Shown: piece by piece, positions 47,530-55,975 of the stretch
Layout of the letters: every line of letters begins with the position of its first letter
How positions within the stretch are numbered: the first letter of the stretch is position 1
DNA from: Paraburkholderia silviterrae
Lineage (GTDB): Bacteria > Pseudomonadota > Gammaproteobacteria > Burkholderiales > Burkholderiaceae
Assembly (NCBI RefSeq): GCF_004353915.1
Contig: NZ_SMRP01000019.1
Span: 78,043 to 142,042 of the forward strand
DNA: 64,000 bases
Direction: 5' to 3'
The notes under the pieces: model-generated
What the model was told of the DNA's origin: nothing
Database searches by the model: none
What the model saw: only the letters and a program-made list of their open reading frames with translations
Made by a program: the position numbers and the translations under genes

Positions 47530-48903
47530 TTACCCAATTAACGGCCAAATGATTTCCGGGTCGACGCTGCATTCATGGGATGGTGGTGTAGAAGAGGCTG
47601 CGTTGGATGTCCGGCTAAAGCACGCGCGCAATTCGGCAACGAAGAGGTCCGGCTGCTCGAAGGCGGCGAAATGCCCACCTTTCGCGACTTCATTCCAATA
47701 GAAGAGCTTTGAGTAGGTACGCTCGCCCCAAATTCTGGGTGGTTGAAGAATTTCCCCATGAAAGTTGGACACGCCGACGGGTATATCAAGTTGCTGCCGC
47801 GAAAAGTCCGTCGCGTAGCTTTCAAAGTAAAGGCGCGCGGAAGAGGCGCCCGTATTGGTAAGCCAATATAGAGAGATGTTATCGAGCATCTCGTCGCGTG
47901 ATAGCTCTCGCTCTGGCTCATTGTTTGTGTCGCTCCATTGAGCAAGCTTCTCATATATCCACGCAGCCTGGCCGGCCGGCGAATCCGAAAGACTATAGCC
48001 AATCGTCTGCGGCCTCGTGGACTGCAGCTTTGAATATCCCATACCGTTATTGGCGAACTCGGTGAGCCTGGCAATGGCGGTCTTCTCTTCGGCTGTCGGT
48101 TCTCCTTCCACGGGTGGAGGGAACAGAATGGGAAGGTTCAGGTGAATCGCCTTCAGTCCCTCCACATGCTGTTTTGCCATCCATGTGGTGACGCCTGCGC
48201 CCCAGTCCCCACCTTGCGCAACATAGCTTGTATAGCCCAAGCGTTTCATGAGTACGGCCCAGGCTCTCGCGATATGAGGCAAGCCCCACCCGCGCTCAGT
48301 CGGCTTGTCAGAAAAGCCATATCCCGGCAGCGATGGTATGACGACATGGAAAGCGTCGTCAGGTGTGCCGCCGTATGCTGTGGGATCTGTTAGTGGTCCA
48401 ATAACTTTGAGGAACTCGATAACGGAGCCCGGCCACCCATGGGTCAGGATAATCGGCTGCGCGTTCTCGTGCTTCGACCGCACATGCAGGAAATAAATGC
48501 CAAGACCATCGATCTGAGTCCGGAATTGAGGAAAGCGATTCAGCCGCCGTTCGAGACGATGCATATCGTAGCTGGACCGCCAATACTCCACGAGTGCCTT
48601 CATCTTCTCCAGCGGCACGCCTTCGGACCAGTCGTCAACGGTCTCCTTCTCCGGAAAGCGCGTTGCCGCGAGTCGTACCTTGAGGTCCTGGAGCGCGGCG
48701 GCTGGAATGGTGACTCGAAACGGTGCGACGGCTTCAGAGGTGGATGGAAGCACAATATCCGTGGCTTTCGCCTCTGCTTCCCGTGCCACGGCGAGGCCCG
48801 TTCCAAGGCTCAGCGTGCCAAGCCACGCGGCAGCGCGAAGCACAGTGCGGCGCGTTGAATCCATGCCAGGTGATGTCGAAGCGTCGGACGAAGATGATGC
48901 CAT
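47530..48903 (-). CDS. Epoxide hydrolase, Tat-exported (second copy)
   Basis: 457 residues, the same architecture as the gene at 10121-11473. Twin-arginine signal (DSTRRTVLRAAAWLG), epoxide hydrolase N-terminal domain about residues 58-170, HGWPGS at 155-160, nucleophile Asp in GGDWGA (about 233) and catalytic His in KGGHFAAFEQPDLF. This copy has the standard GGDWGA motif, while the other has GGDLGG. The C-terminus extends about 40 residues beyond the catalytic His. It is divergent from a LysR gene, which presumably controls it through the dyads at 49095-49136. Confidence 0.9.
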   Translation of the reverse strand: MASSSSDASTSPGMDSTRRTVLRAAAWLGTLSLGTGLAVAREAEAKATDIVLPSTSEAVAPFRVTIPAAALQDLKVRLAATRFPEKETVDDWSEGVPLEKMKALVEYWRSSYDMHRLERRLNRFPQFRTQIDGLGIYFLHVRSKHENAQPIILTHGWPGSVIEFLKVIGPLTDPTAYGGTPDDAFHVVIPSLPGYGFSDKPTERGWGLPHIARAWAVLMKRLGYTSYVAQGGDWGAGVTTWMAKQHVEGLKAIHLNLPILFPPPVEGEPTAEEKTAIARLTEFANNGMGYSKLQSTRPQTIGYSLSDSPAGQAAWIYEKLAQWSDTNNEPERELSRDEMLDNISLYWLTNTGASSARLYFESYATDFSRQQLDIPVGVSNFHGEILQPPRIWGERTYSKLFYWNEVAKGGHFAAFEQPDLFVAELRACFSRTSNAASSTPPSHECSVDPEIIWPLIG

Positions 48904-49094
48904 GACAAACCTCTGTACGTTTGATGCGGCGAAATTCCCGGCTTTTTAGGGCCAGAAAAAACCACGAGAATTCGATATTCCAGTCTGGACCAATCAATTC
49001 AGAACTGATCTATGACGCTGAAACGGCACCATCGTGCTTCGATGTCGCGCCATTGCTGACGTGAGAACTACTGTACAAGCTGGCAGAATGTTGA

Positions 49095-49136
49095 ATAAAG
49101 TGGCTAAACTCGATAACTTTATCCATGTGGGTGGAT
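49095..49136. promoter_or_regulatory. Tandem dyads next to the LysR gene start
   Basis: ATAAAGT at 49095-49101 and ACTTTAT at 49116-49122 form an inverted repeat. It abuts a second dyad, ATCCA/TGGAT at 49121-49136. Together they sit between the divergent epoxide hydrolase and LysR genes, ending 7 bases before the LysR ATG, as expected for a LysR autoregulatory and activation site. Confidence 0.5.
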
Positions 49137-49143
49137 AATTGAC

Positions 49144-50055
49144 ATGGACCAGTTGCTTGCCATTCGCGTGTTCGCCCGAGTTGTCGAAGCGGGCGCATTC
49201 ACCCGTGCCGCCGACTCGCTCGACATGCCCCTCGCCACAGTGAGCAAACTCGTGCGTTCGCTGGAGCAGCATCTTGGCGTCAAGCTACTCCAGCGAACGA
49301 CGCGACGCGTCACCATCACATCCGAAGGAGCCGCGTACTACGAACGCAGTTCGCGCGTGCTGAAGGAGATCGAAGACATCGACTCGAGTTTTGCCAGCGC
49401 ACATCAGCGTCCGCGCGGGCGGTTGCGCATCGATATCGGCTCGGCGACCGCAAGCTGCGTGTTGATCCCTGCCCTGCCAGACTTCATTGCGCTGTATCCC
49501 GATATACGTGTCGATCTGGGGGTGAGCGACCGGCGGGTCGATCTCATTGGCGAGAATGTGGATTGTGTGGTCCGCGGCGGCAGCGCGGAGGAACTCTCGC
49601 TAATCGCGCGTCCGCTCGGCCGTGCCTCGTGGGTGACGTGCGCGACGCCTGAGTATCTGAAGCAGCACGGCAGACCGACGCATCCCGACCAGTTGAAAAG
49701 CGCCCACCGCATCGTGAGCTATGTGTCGCCACGGACCGGACGCGTCATGCCGATGCGTTTTCAGAAAGGCAGCGAGCGAATCGAAATTGGCGGCGTACAA
49801 GGCATGGGCATCAACGAGAGCAACGCACATGTCGCAGCTGCGCTGGCAGGCCTCGGTGTGATTCAGACCTTCTCGTTTGCCGCGAAAGACGCGATCGCGC
49901 GTGGCGAGCTTGTGGCTGTTTTGTCGGCGTGGCAGCCGGATCCCTACCCCTTCTTCCTCGTGTATCCGCCGGACAGACACATGAGCCACCGGTTGCGCGT
50001 CTTCATCGAATGGGCGACACACCGGTTTGCACACAAGTTCGATCGGGCAACATAG
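49144..50055 (+). CDS. LysR-type transcriptional regulator
   Basis: 303 residues, intact. N-terminal helix-turn-helix MDQLLAIRVFARVVEAGAFT RAADSLDMPLATVSKLVRSL; C-terminal co-inducer domain from about residue 90 (RGRLRIDIGSATASCVLIPA). The N-terminal wording is typical of the DNA-binding group of short LysR proteins that repress their own gene. Divergent from the epoxide hydrolase at 47530-48903, its likely target. Confidence 0.92.
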   Translation: MDQLLAIRVFARVVEAGAFTRAADSLDMPLATVSKLVRSLEQHLGVKLLQRTTRRVTITSEGAAYYERSSRVLKEIEDIDSSFASAHQRPRGRLRIDIGSATASCVLIPALPDFIALYPDIRVDLGVSDRRVDLIGENVDCVVRGGSAEELSLIARPLGRASWVTCATPEYLKQHGRPTHPDQLKSAHRIVSYVSPRTGRVMPMRFQKGSERIEIGGVQGMGINESNAHVAAALAGLGVIQTFSFAAKDAIARGELVAVLSAWQPDPYPFFLVYPPDRHMSHRLRVFIEWATHRFAHKFDRAT

Positions 50056-50476
50056 CCGGCGTCGCGAACCCGGCCCCGCTTTCCACCGAACCCGGCGATT
50101 TTCCCGATGGCGACGAGCGCGCCGTGCTGCGCTCGCGAAAGCGACGGCGATCAAAGGGTGGAGAAAGATCTTCGTAACAGCATGTATGTTTTCCCCAAGG
50201 CCTTCTTTTGCTTGAGTCAAGCCAATCCAGGGGTTCCCGCTCTGGTCGAGCGGCCTCGCGCAGCACAGCGGCAATGAAAAGGACCTCAGCGTTCGCCAGA
50301 TCTTTAGCCAGCGTGGGGCCGTTTGACGTGGTGCGAGTCAGTCTCCGGTGTTTGCGCTCGCAACCGTCAGCCGCTTCCATCCCTCCGTTTTTCCTCCGCG
50401 CTGTCATCAAATATTCATTGAATTCGCAGAGGCTGCTGCCGTTAAATCCGTCGTCCAAGCCTGCCTCGCTCTTCCC
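50056..50476. other. Intergenic region upstream of the EAL-GGDEF gene
   Basis: About 420 bases. The reading frame of the next gene is open from 50348, but similarity begins only after about 50520. No other gene was recognised. Confidence 0.45.
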
Positions 50477-52363
50477 ATGTCTCCTCGCGCGTCTACGCCG
50501 CCCGCCCCGTTGGCCTCGATGGTCACGACGGACCCCACGGTTGCCGTCAGCATCGAAGCCCTGATCGCCCAACGCCAGTTGCGCGCCGTGTTCCAGCCGA
50601 TCGTCGATTTCGGCGACGGCGCCATCCTCGGCTACGAGGGCCTCATTCGCGGGCCGGCCGGCTCGCCGCTCGAAACGCCCGCCGCGCTTTTCGCGTGCGC
50701 GAACGCGGCGGGGTGTACGACGGCCCTCGAGCGCGCCGCCGCTGCCACGTGCATCGAGGCTTTCGTGCAGCTCGGCTGCGCGGGCAAGCTATTTCTGAAC
50801 TTCAGCGCCGACGCGCTGTGCCAGATCGCCGCCGCGGGCCAGAACCCGCTCGCCCTGTTCGACGGCATCGACGCCCGCCGCGTCGTCATCGAGCTCACCG
50901 AGCAGAGCGCCATCGACGACCTGCGCAACTTCACGCCCGTGGTCGCCGCGCTGCGCGCGACAGGCGCGCAGTTCGCACTCGACGACTACGGCACAGCCAA
51001 CGCGAGCATGAACCTGTGGGTGCAGTTACAGCCCGACGTCGTGAAGATCGACCGCTTCTTCATCCAGGACATCGCCCACGACGCGCTCAAGTTCGAGGCC
51101 ATGCGCGCCATGCAGCACTTCGCGCAGGCGAGCGGCGCGCGGCTCGTGGCCGAGGGCATCGAAAACGAGGCGGATCTGATCGTGCTGCGCGACATGGGTA
51201 TCGCGAGCGGCCAGGGCTTCTTCTTTGGCCGCCCCGATGAACGGGCGCCGCGCACGCTCGGCGAGCGAGCGCGCGAGGCGCTGCTCGCGCACCACATCGC
51301 CGTTTTCCCCGAGGCGACGCGCAGCACCGGCGCGGGCGCCGCAAACAGCGCACCCGCCCGGAAGATGTTGGTGCACGCGCCCGCGCTGCCGCGCCGCGCG
51401 ACCAACAACGAGGTGCTCGACCTCTTCAACCGCCTGCCCGACCTGCACGCGGTGGCCGTGGTCGAAGGCGAGACGCCCGTCGCACTCGTCAACCGGCGCG
51501 CGTTCATGGACCGCTACGCGCTGCCCTATCACCGCGAGCTCTTCGGCAAGAAGCCTTGCCTGCAATTTGCCAACGCGTCGCCGGTCCTGATCGAGCAGTC
51601 GATGACCGTCGAGCAGATGGCGGCGCTGCTTGCGAGCGACGACCAGCGCTATCTCGCCGATGGTTTCGTCATCACCGACAACGGTCGCTACGCGGGACTC
51701 GGTACAGGTGAAAGCCTCGTACGCGCCGTGACGGAGGTACGCATCCAGGCGGCGCGCTACGCCAATCCACTCACATTCCTGCCCGGCAACATTCCGATCA
51801 GCGCGCACATCGAGCGGCTGCTCTCGAACGACGCGGGCTTTCACGCGTGCTACGTCGACTTGAACCAGTTCAAGCCGTTTAACGATCAGTACGGCTACTG
51901 GCAAGGCGACGAGGTGCTCAAGTTCGCGGCACAGGTGCTCGCGGACGCGTGCGACCCCACACGCGACTTCCTCGGCCACGTGGGCGGCGACGACTTCCTG
52001 ATCCTGTTCCAGAGCGAGACATGGCATGATCGCGCGCGCCAGGCCATCGCGAGCTTCAACGCGGGCGCGCTGCGCTTTTACGCGAGCGCGGACCGGCTCG
52101 CGGGCGGCATCCACGGCGAGGACCGACGCGGCAACGCCACCTTCTTCAGCTTCGTGACGATGGCGATCGGCTGCGTGCATATCGCGCCGGGACGAGGCGC
52201 GCAGCACGGCAGCGAGGCGATCGCGTCGCTGGCCGCGCTGGCCAAGCGGCGCGCGAAGCAGGAGGCGTCGGGGCTCGTGGTGATCGACGGCGGCGACAGC
52301 GCAGCGCTCCTGCCCGCGCTCGCGCACGGCGAAACGCACGGCGCCGGGGCTGCCCAGAAATAA
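50477..52363 (+). CDS. EAL-CBS-GGDEF cyclic-di-GMP protein
   Basis: About 628 residues; start uncertain (MSPRAST at 50477, or MVTTDPT at 50519). Residues about 25-265 form an EAL domain. Its signature reads YEGLIRGP instead of EAL. The other catalytic residues are kept: LNFSADAL, ELTE, LDDYGTANAS, VKIDRFFI, EGIEN and GQGFFFGRP. A CBS-like middle region (about 305-430) precedes a GGDEF domain with GHVGGDDFLILF, GGDDF replacing GGDEF. It is thus probably an active phosphodiesterase with a weak or non-catalytic cyclase domain, likely soluble because no membrane segment is seen. Monocistronic. Confidence 0.88.
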   Translation: MSPRASTPPAPLASMVTTDPTVAVSIEALIAQRQLRAVFQPIVDFGDGAILGYEGLIRGPAGSPLETPAALFACANAAGCTTALERAAAATCIEAFVQLGCAGKLFLNFSADALCQIAAAGQNPLALFDGIDARRVVIELTEQSAIDDLRNFTPVVAALRATGAQFALDDYGTANASMNLWVQLQPDVVKIDRFFIQDIAHDALKFEAMRAMQHFAQASGARLVAEGIENEADLIVLRDMGIASGQGFFFGRPDERAPRTLGERAREALLAHHIAVFPEATRSTGAGAANSAPARKMLVHAPALPRRATNNEVLDLFNRLPDLHAVAVVEGETPVALVNRRAFMDRYALPYHRELFGKKPCLQFANASPVLIEQSMTVEQMAALLASDDQRYLADGFVITDNGRYAGLGTGESLVRAVTEVRIQAARYANPLTFLPGNIPISAHIERLLSNDAGFHACYVDLNQFKPFNDQYGYWQGDEVLKFAAQVLADACDPTRDFLGHVGGDDFLILFQSETWHDRARQAIASFNAGALRFYASADRLAGGIHGEDRRGNATFFSFVTMAIGCVHIAPGRGAQHGSEAIASLAALAKRRAKQEASGLVVIDGGDSAALLPALAHGETHGAGAAQK

Positions 52364-52751
52364 AGCTGCGAAGCCGATACCTGGCCTACCAGAAAACGCA
52401 AGAATGCTGGTTGCTTCAGCGTAGACCAATAGCTGCCATCCACACGACGTTCAATGAAGCTCTTTGGACAGCCCGATTGCATTGGAAAGCGGGCATCCGA
52501 GAGCACCCCGTTGATATATTGGAAGTGAAAGGAGCGACCGATATATCGATCGGATCCAAGGTGTCTGGTTGTTTATCCGGAAAATTGGAGATTTTGGTTT
52601 GATAATATGTATGGCGGATACGATAGTTTTCCCGATTTTATATTCGCTAAATTTGGATTCTACTATTTCATAGCTGTCGAGCTAGCAATCCTCACTGCCC
52701 CCTAACTTGGATACGCGACGCTCTGCGGGGTGCCCTTGATGAATGTGTACG
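52364..52751. other. No gene recognised
   Basis: About 390 bases, AT-rich at 52500-52680. It lies downstream of the EAL-GGDEF gene and of the ModE-like fragment. Confidence 0.45.
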
Positions 52752-52895
52752 TCACACTTTCAATAGTTTTTCGAAGTCGCGCGCATCCTTTTCGAGAGCC
52801 TTGATCGCCTTTCGCTCCATCGCCTTTTACCGTCGCAGAACTTCAAGGCCCAGCGTCATGAGTTTGGTGCCCCCGCCGTCCGGACCGCCCTTGGT
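52752..52895 (-). pseudogene. Fragment of a ModE-type DNA-binding domain gene
   Basis: The minus strand reads TKGGPDGGGTKLMTLGLEVL RR, then an in-frame TAA where a Tyr is expected, then KAMERKAIKALEKDARDFEK LLKV and a stop. This matches the end of the ModE N-terminal winged-helix domain (GGxxGGGTKLTPxGxxVLRRYRxxE). The helix-turn-helix upstream is lost where sequence changes next to the histidine-kinase gene. Confidence 0.7.
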
Positions 52896-52945
52896 TCGTG
52901 ATCACGCGCCTTGCGCCGCACCGCGGCGCGCGGGCGAACAGACGG

Positions 52946-54439
52946 TCAGAGCGGGGTGCTGGAGGCAATCGACTTCCCAGTCGTCGGCAAATCGAAGCAG
53001 AACGTCGTGCCAGGGCCTGCACCCTCGAGCAGGCGTATCTGGCTGTGATGCAATTGCAGCATGCGCTGCACGATCAGCAGTCCGAGTCCGCCGCCGCGAT
53101 GCGTGCCGCCCGAGCTGAACGGGCGCTCGAACAGGCCTTCGCGCTGCTCCGCTGGAATGCCCGGACCGGTGTCGCTTACCGCGACCGATACCTTGCCGTC
53201 CTTGTGCGCGAGATCGACGTTGATCTCGCCGTCGGCGGGGGTGTGTCGAATCGCATTGTCGAGCAGGTTCGTCAGCACGCGCTCGATCATTCCCAGATCG
53301 GCGCAGACGGTCGGCAAGCGCGGGGGAATGCCCGCCCGCAGCCGGATGTGCCGTGCCTCGGCCGGTAGTTCGAATTTTTGGAAAACGTCTTGCACCAGAT
53401 CGACCAGCGAGAATTGCTCGAGCGCTGGTTGCACGTTGCCGTGTTCGAGCCGGGCCAGTTCGAATAGCGCCTGCGCGAGCCGCCCGACCTTGAGGCTTTG
53501 CGCCAGTGCGATCGCCAGATAGCGTTTGCGTTCTGTTTCGCTGAGCGTGTCGGCCTTGAGCGAGAGTGTTTCGAGGTAGCCGTGCAAAGAAGTGAGCGGT
53601 GTGCGCAGATCGTGCGAAATATTGGCGATCAACTCGCGCCGTTGCTGGTCCTGTCTCGACAGCGCACGCCACTGTTCGCCGATGCGCTTCGCCATCTGCG
53701 CGAACGTGGCTTCGAGCACGGCAATTTCGTCACGCTGTCCGGGCGGCGCCGAGCGCGGCACGCACGGCTGGGTGTCCGGCTCGCCGTCGGCGTCGAAGCG
53801 GCGCATGGCTTCGGTGAGGCGGCGTAGCGGCCGCGTGATCAGACCAAATGCCATCAAGCCCGCAAGCAGGCCGAGCAGCGCGACCAGCGCCATCGACCAC
53901 AGCGTGGTGCGCAGAACGGAGCTGGCGGCCACGCGTGCGGCGAGCGCGTCGTGCGCCTCGCCGAGCAGGACGACATAGATATAGCCTGATGGTTGCTCGC
54001 CATTCAGCTGCAGCGGTGCGGCACTGAACACCTTTTTCCCGTCGAGGCTGCGCGGGTCGTCGCCGAGGATCGGCAACGCATCGCCCGCGATGAATTGCCG
54101 GACCGGCGTGAGATCCACCTGCCCGCGCTTGACGTGGCCCGCGGGGGCGTCGTCGCCCTTGATACGCCCTTGATTGTCGAGCAGGTACACCTCGACGCTC
54201 GGATTCACCATCATCAGCTGGCCGAACAGTTGGCGCACCGCGTCGGGCCGCAGGCCGTTCGCGTCCATCAGGGTGGTGTGGTGCGCGATATGGTCTGCGA
54301 GGCTGCGCGACAGGCTTTGCACGACTTCCTTTTCGTGTAGGTCGCTCGAACGGATCTGCAGCCACGCCGACGCACCGCAGCACGCCAGCAACAGCGCGGA
54401 GAAAACGAGCGAGAGCCGCTGGGTCAGCGTCAGCTTCAC
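52946..54439 (-). CDS. Membrane sensor histidine kinase
   Basis: 497 residues. Two membrane helices (about 10-28 and 175-200) bracket a periplasmic sensor region of about 145 residues. It is followed by HAMP (GLITRPLRRLTEAMRRFDAD), the phospho-acceptor H-box ISHDLRTPLTSLHGYLETL and the ATPase domain with N-box (LTNLLDNAIRHTPADG) and G-box (DTGPGIP, GGGLGLLIV). Its start overlaps the regulator's stop (54436-54439), so the pair is translationally coupled. It faces the msrB-dipZ-msrA genes, which suggests sensing of oxidative or thiol stress in the envelope; the sensed signal is unknown. Confidence 0.92.
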   Translation of the reverse strand: MKLTLTQRLSLVFSALLLACCGASAWLQIRSSDLHEKEVVQSLSRSLADHIAHHTTLMDANGLRPDAVRQLFGQLMMVNPSVEVYLLDNQGRIKGDDAPAGHVKRGQVDLTPVRQFIAGDALPILGDDPRSLDGKKVFSAAPLQLNGEQPSGYIYVVLLGEAHDALAARVAASSVLRTTLWSMALVALLGLLAGLMAFGLITRPLRRLTEAMRRFDADGEPDTQPCVPRSAPPGQRDEIAVLEATFAQMAKRIGEQWRALSRQDQQRRELIANISHDLRTPLTSLHGYLETLSLKADTLSETERKRYLAIALAQSLKVGRLAQALFELARLEHGNVQPALEQFSLVDLVQDVFQKFELPAEARHIRLRAGIPPRLPTVCADLGMIERVLTNLLDNAIRHTPADGEINVDLAHKDGKVSVAVSDTGPGIPAEQREGLFERPFSSGGTHRGGGLGLLIVQRMLQLHHSQIRLLEGAGPGTTFCFDLPTTGKSIASSTPL

Positions 54440-55182
54440 GGCGCCTCCTGAGGTTTGCCGGCGTGCGCCGGTGAGTCGCCCGGCACGGCCAGCTTGTAGC
54501 CGCGCCCCCAGACCGTCAGGATGCGCTCGGGCTCGGCCGGATCGGTCTCGATCTTCGCGCGCAGCCGGTTGATATGGGTATTCACGGTGTGTTCATAGCC
54601 CTCGTGCTGATAGCCCCACACGGCGTTGAGCAGGTCCATTCGCGAGAACACTTTGCCGGGATGCTGCGCAAAGTAATAGAGCAGGTCGAATTCGCGCGGC
54701 GTCAGTTCGATGGGTTTGCCGTCGACGGCTGCCTCGCGGGTCAGCGGATCGATCGTCAATCCGGCGAGGTGCAGACTACCCGCGTCGATTCGCGAGTCTT
54801 TCGCCATGGCTTCGACGCGCCGCAGCAACGCCTTGACGCGTGCGACCAGTTCGAGGACTGAGAACGGCTTGGCAAGGTAGTCGTCAGCGCCGAGTTCGAG
54901 GCCGAGAATCCGGTGCACTTCGCTCGAACGCGCGCTGGTGATGATGATCGGCGTATAGCGCGTCATCGCACGGGCGCGCCGGCAGATTTCCAGACCATCG
55001 ACGCCGGGCAGCATCAGATCGAGGATCAGCGCGTCCCAGCCACCTTGCTCAAGCAGGCGCAGCCCTTCGTCGCCGTCGGCGCTGTGCACGACTTCGTAGC
55101 GCTCATCGCGCAGATGAAGACTCAGCACGTTGGCGATGTCGATGTCGTCTTCGACGATCAGGATGCGTTTGGGATGGTCCAT
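54436..55182 (-). CDS. OmpR/PhoB-family response regulator
   Basis: 248 residues. Receiver domain with acidic pair (IVEDDIDIANVL), phospho-acceptor Asp (ALILDLMLPGVDGL), Thr/Ser (IIITSA) and Lys (LAKPFS). The C-terminal winged helix has the OmpR motif ELTPREFDLLYYFAQHPGKV and GYEHTVNTHINRLRAKIE. First gene of the two-component operon. It is divergent from msrB with about 200 bases between the start codons, a likely target region. Confidence 0.94.
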   Translation of the reverse strand: MDHPKRILIVEDDIDIANVLSLHLRDERYEVVHSADGDEGLRLLEQGGWDALILDLMLPGVDGLEICRRARAMTRYTPIIITSARSSEVHRILGLELGADDYLAKPFSVLELVARVKALLRRVEAMAKDSRIDAGSLHLAGLTIDPLTREAAVDGKPIELTPREFDLLYYFAQHPGKVFSRMDLLNAVWGYQHEGYEHTVNTHINRLRAKIETDPAEPERILTVWGRGYKLAVPGDSPAHAGKPQEAP

Positions 55183-55383
55183 GGACGGCTTTAGACGCGC
55201 GTGAGGGCGTGGTTCAGAGCGTGGGAAAGAATGGGCGCCAGCAAAGGCTGGCCTGTTGCGCCATTGTGCAAAATTTCCGGACGGCGAGTTATCACATTTA
55301 ATTTAACTTTTCGTGAGGACTTTGACATCCCCGCCGGGCGAGGATGTGGGCACTTTCCGCAGATTCGCGTCAAGGAGCTCATC

Positions 55384-55896
55384 ATGCAAAGCAGAAGGCG
55401 CTTCCTGTTTTCAGGTGGGGCGGCCGTGGCGGCACTGGCGGCAGCCGGCCGTTGGCGCCCGCTGGCCGCCGCACCGGTGGAGGCCAGCAAGCCGGCCGGC
55501 AGTTTCGAAGTCGTGCATACGGACGCGCAATGGCGCCAGTTGCTGACACCGTCACAGTATTCGGTGCTGCGTCAGGAAGGCACGGAGCGGCCTTACAGCA
55601 GCCCGCTGAACGACGAGCATCGCGCGGGCGTGTTCGGTTGCGCGGGCTGCCGGCTCGATCTGTTTGCGTCGCGCACGAAGTTCGACAGCCACACCGGCTG
55701 GCCGAGTTTCTGGGCGCCGCTCGAGCATGCCGTGGCGACGCGTGAAGACGATTCGTTCGGCATGTCGCGCACCGAGGTCCACTGCCGGCGCTGTGGCGGC
55801 CATCTCGGCCACGTATTCGACGACGGTCCGCAACCGACGGGGCTGCGCTACTGCATGAACGGCGTGGCGATGATTTTCACGCCCGCTGCCGGCTGA
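55384..55896 (+). CDS. msrB: Tat-exported peptide-methionine (R)-S-oxide reductase
   Basis: 170 residues. AAGGAG before the ATG. Twin-arginine signal peptide MQSRRRFLFSGGAAVAALAA. The SelR domain follows: zinc-binding CxxC pairs (FGCAGCRLDLF and CRRCGGHLGHVF), FDSHTGWPSFW and the catalytic Cys in LRYCMNGVAM. It reduces the R epimer of methionine sulfoxide in periplasmic proteins. First gene of msrB-dipZ-msrA, 79 bases before dipZ, divergent from the two-component system. Confidence 0.92.
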   Translation: MQSRRRFLFSGGAAVAALAAAGRWRPLAAAPVEASKPAGSFEVVHTDAQWRQLLTPSQYSVLRQEGTERPYSSPLNDEHRAGVFGCAGCRLDLFASRTKFDSHTGWPSFWAPLEHAVATREDDSFGMSRTEVHCRRCGGHLGHVFDDGPQPTGLRYCMNGVAMIFTPAAG

Positions 55897-55975
55897 GCAC
55901 GCGTCCTGAGCAAGCGCCTGACCCTCCTTTCATTCACCAGTCGCCAAACGACCGGCATCCACGCCTGGAACCGAC

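Noticed and set aside
51026..52429. A 467-codon minus-strand frame opposite the EAL-GGDEF gene
   Set aside because: Antisense shadow; the plus strand encodes clear EAL and GGDEF motifs.
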